The notes beneath the pieces are model-generated. The model did no database searches. It had not been told where the DNA came from and was given only the letters and a program-made list of their open reading frames with translations. Below are positions 61,949 to 64,000 of a DNA stretch of 64,000 nucleotides, in pieces. A program made the translations under genes and the position numbers. This DNA is from Rudanella paleaurantiibacter (GTDB taxonomy: Bacteria; Bacteroidota; Bacteroidia; Cytophagales; Spirosomataceae): contig NZ_WELI01000001.1 of assembly GCF_009184635.1 (NCBI RefSeq), forward strand, positions 930,001 through 994,000, written 5' to 3'. Each line of letters opens with the position of its first letter. Within the stretch, counting starts at the first letter, position 1.

Positions 61949-62995
61949 TTACAACAGCCGGGCCAGATCAATGCGGAGGGAGAGCTGACTGTTGCCGCCT
62001 GCCGTGGGGGTGTACACAAACCGGGCGTAGGTGAGCTGAAAGGCCCGCGCCTGTACCGAAGCCCCAAATGATAGCCCCGATAAACCGGCCCCGTTGAGCA
62101 GGCGCCCTTCCTGCCGTTGCCGGTGATTGTAAGCAACCATCACATTGACGTTGCGGCTGATGAGCAACTCGGTGCCCACAATCAGGTGGTGCGCCAGTCG
62201 GTTCGCCAGACCCACCCGTCGGGGAATGGCGTTGCCGTTCAGGTCGAAGGTGACGTTGAGGGCCGGGTCGTTGTAAACAATGTCGAAGCGATGCAATTGA
62301 TAAGCCGTGAGCGTGACCCGAACGGGCGCGTAACGCGGTTTGAACGTAACGCCAGCCTGTAAATCGAACGGAAGCTCGGCCTCGCGTGAGGGGCCGTAGT
62401 TGCGCAGCAAAACCCCCGCGTTTTTAGCGGTAATGCCCACCGTCAGGGCTTGTTTGGGGTGCCGCCACACGCCCCCAAAATCGGCCATCAGCCCAAACGC
62501 CGAATAGGTCTCAATGGCCGAACCCACGGCCTTCACCGTTGCCCCGAGGCTAAAGGCTCCCTCGGTGCGGGCGTGCGTCAGGCCCAGGGCGTAGTCATTG
62601 GCCGAAAACGTACCGAGGGTGTTACCCTGTGGGTCGGTGAGGTTCATTTGGCCGTAGCTGAGGTACTGCAAACCAGCGGCCCAGCGACCTTTACTCCGAA
62701 CCGGGAGCCCGTACTGCAGGGTGTAGTACCGGGCTGCGGCCAGGTACGGCATAAAACTAAGACCCAGCTCGTGCGGAGCGAGCGAGTCGGCGAGGGCGGG
62801 ATTGTTCTGGAAATAAACTCCATCGGGTTCGGTGGCCGACGCCACCTGCCCGCCCAAAGCGGCTACGCGGGCGTGGGTAGGCAGATTCAGAAATGGGAAC
62901 ACCCGCTGCCCGCCAAACGACTGAGCGTGGGCGGTTGGGCGGGCGAGCATGGTGCCGAGCCAAAGGAATACCCCAAAAAAAGTCAGTCGTGTCAA
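61949..62995 (-). CDS. porQ: Type IX secretion protein PorQ
   Basis: The product is about 348 aa from a TTG at 62995, which gives a clean signal peptide (LTRLTFFGVFLWLGTMLARP, cleavage after AHAQ). An ATG at 63133 would add 46 residues before it and is less likely. The mature protein has the PorV/PorQ-like outer-membrane barrel start GGQRVFPFLNLPTHARVAAL, GGQVASATEPDGVYFQNNPA, and closing strands such as SFGASVQARAFQLTYARFVY. PorQ works in the type IX attachment complex, which adds lipopolysaccharide to exported proteins with T9SS domains such as the M4 protease here. Confidence 0.85.
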   Translation of the reverse strand: MTRLTFFGVFLWLGTMLARPTAHAQSFGGQRVFPFLNLPTHARVAALGGQVASATEPDGVYFQNNPALADSLAPHELGLSFMPYLAAARYYTLQYGLPVRSKGRWAAGLQYLSYGQMNLTDPQGNTLGTFSANDYALGLTHARTEGAFSLGATVKAVGSAIETYSAFGLMADFGGVWRHPKQALTVGITAKNAGVLLRNYGPSREAELPFDLQAGVTFKPRYAPVRVTLTAYQLHRFDIVYNDPALNVTFDLNGNAIPRRVGLANRLAHHLIVGTELLISRNVNVMVAYNHRQRQEGRLLNGAGLSGLSFGASVQARAFQLTYARFVYTPTAGGNSQLSLRIDLARLL

Positions 62996-63220
62996 AGGCC
63001 GAATCCCATGTTTATACCGGCAATCAGACTGAGTTTCTGCCACCCAGTCCGCCCGAATTTCGGCACCAAAATACACATCAAACCCCACACAACCCGCTTT
63101 TTTGCCCGAACCAATGCGTGTAAACAGCGCCATCCAAACGGCAAAAAGCCCAATTAAGCGGGTATGTTCTGCCCGGAAAGCCGTTTCTTTGTCGACTGCA
63201 CGAAAAAAGAAAATCTACGT

Positions 63221-64000
63221 ATGCTATACCGAGCCTTCCGGTGTTTACTTCTTTCATTTGCCTTGTCGGCCACTGCCTATGCCCAACCCGCCGACCCCGT
63301 TGAGCTGGTGAATACGCTGATGGGTACCGACTCTAAACCCAGCCTCTCGAACGGTAACACCTACCCGGCTATTGCCCTGCCCTGGGGCATGAATTTCTGG
63401 ATGCCGCAAACCGGCAAAATGGGTAGTGGCTGGGCCTACACCTACGCAGCCGATAAAATTCGGGGCTTCAAGCAAACCCATCAGCCATCGCCCTGGATGA
63501 ATGATTACGGGCAGTTTTCGCTCATGCCTGTGACTGGCAAACTTCGGATTGATGAGGACGAACGCGCCAGTTGGTATTCGCACAAGGCCGAGGTGGCCAA
63601 GCCGTACTATTACAGCGTGTACCTCGCCGACCACGACGTGACCACCGAGATTACCCCCACCGAACGGGCTGCGAGTTTCCGGTTTACGTTTCCTAAAACC
63701 GATAGCGCGTATGTACTCATCGACGCGTTTGACAAGGGCTCGTATGTGAAAGTACTGCCCCGTGAGCGCAAGATTATTGGCTACACCACCAAGAACAGCG
63801 GGGGCGTACCGGCCAACTTCAAAAACTACTTTGTTATCTACTTTGATAAACCGTTTGTGACGGCCCAAACCTGGCACGGTAAAACAATTGCCCGCGATAC
63901 GCTGGAGTTGCAGGCGGCTCATGCCGGGGCTGCTGTACAGTTCAAAACGGCCAAAGGCGAGGTGGTACATGCCCGGGTGGCGTCCTCGTTTATTAGCTTC
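63221..64000 (+). CDS. GH92 alpha-mannosidase, 5' part (cut by window end)
   Basis: The frame is open from ATG 63221 to the window end (260 codons). A signal peptide ends at ATAYAQ (about residue 22). The family-92 N-terminus is clear: VNTLMGTDSKPSLSNGNTYP, WGMNFWMPQT, and FKQTHQPSPWMNDYGQFSLM. GH92 enzymes are exo-acting alpha-mannosidases, mostly alpha-1,2. The catalytic residues lie in the missing C-terminal part. The gene is divergent from porQ. Confidence 0.9.
   Translation, partial: MLYRAFRCLLLSFALSATAYAQPADPVELVNTLMGTDSKPSLSNGNTYPAIALPWGMNFWMPQTGKMGSGWAYTYAADKIRGFKQTHQPSPWMNDYGQFSLMPVTGKLRIDEDERASWYSHKAEVAKPYYYSVYLADHDVTTEITPTERAASFRFTFPKTDSAYVLIDAFDKGSYVKVLPRERKIIGYTTKNSGGVPANFKNYFVIYFDKPFVTAQTWHGKTIARDTLELQAAHAGAAVQFKTAKGEVVHARVASSFISF

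Overview
The window looks like a chromosomal segment of a Cytophagales bacterium (phylum Bacteroidota), most likely Spirosomataceae (Spirosoma, Rudanella or Larkinella-like). Several features point there: a PorQ-type type IX secretion (T9SS) protein, a metalloprotease ending in a T9SS sorting domain, promoters of the Bacteroidota form TAnnTTTG, LytTR response regulators next to TPR-type histidine kinases, many Cys-lipoproteins, GH43 and GH92 enzymes, and giant Ig-like repeat proteins. The organism is inferred from gene families and not from a marker alignment. No rRNA, tRNA, CRISPR array or prophage was seen.

Layout. 1-2330 is a mobile and repeat-rich edge. It holds the tail of a truncated paralogue, a secreted-protein gene whose 3' end is broken by a 161-bp IS5-like MITE, and a DUF559 nuclease gene followed by an array of 127-bp palindrome-bounded repeats. 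2369-9307 holds carbohydrate enzymes and housekeeping genes (GH43, serine hydrolase, galM, mgtE, rsmA). 9506-20268 holds an SGNH esterase with DUF11 domains, a small tandem-HTH protein, and a protein of about 2,565 residues built from about 18 Ig-like modules. 20601-28092 has two histidine-kinase/LytTR pairs flanking an Anbu peptidase and a transglutaminase. 28211-32174 has glmM and an acyl-CoA carboxylase beta operon ending in small membrane proteins. 32331-44642 has lipoproteins, a CAP-domain protein, tsaC, a GT2, a YihY-family protein, a thioesterase, mltG, an HPF-like protein, a methyltransferase and an MFS transporter. 44712-49411 has a frameshifted M4 metalloprotease, paired lipoproteins and small ORFs. 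hslU follows.

The most remarkable region is 51060-61235. It is a co-directional run of DUF3662-like/FHA protein, 27-aa membrane peptide, PP2C phosphatase, two Ser/Thr kinases, a single 1,327-aa protein that fuses a RodA/FtsW (SEDS) polymerase to a class B penicillin-binding transpeptidase, and a second FHA protein. Its content matches the actinobacterial fhaA-fhaB-pstP-rodA-pbpA-pknA-pknB locus, here with rodA and pbpA fused and kinases without PASTA domains. It reads as a phospho-controlled peptidoglycan synthesis system.

A second theme is intergenic structure. At least five intergenic regions carry hairpins whose arms are built from short degenerate tandem repeats, and in two cases the arms supply the stop codons or last residues of flanking genes. 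The window closes with a PIN-type toxin-antitoxin pair, porQ and the 5' part of a GH92 mannosidase gene.
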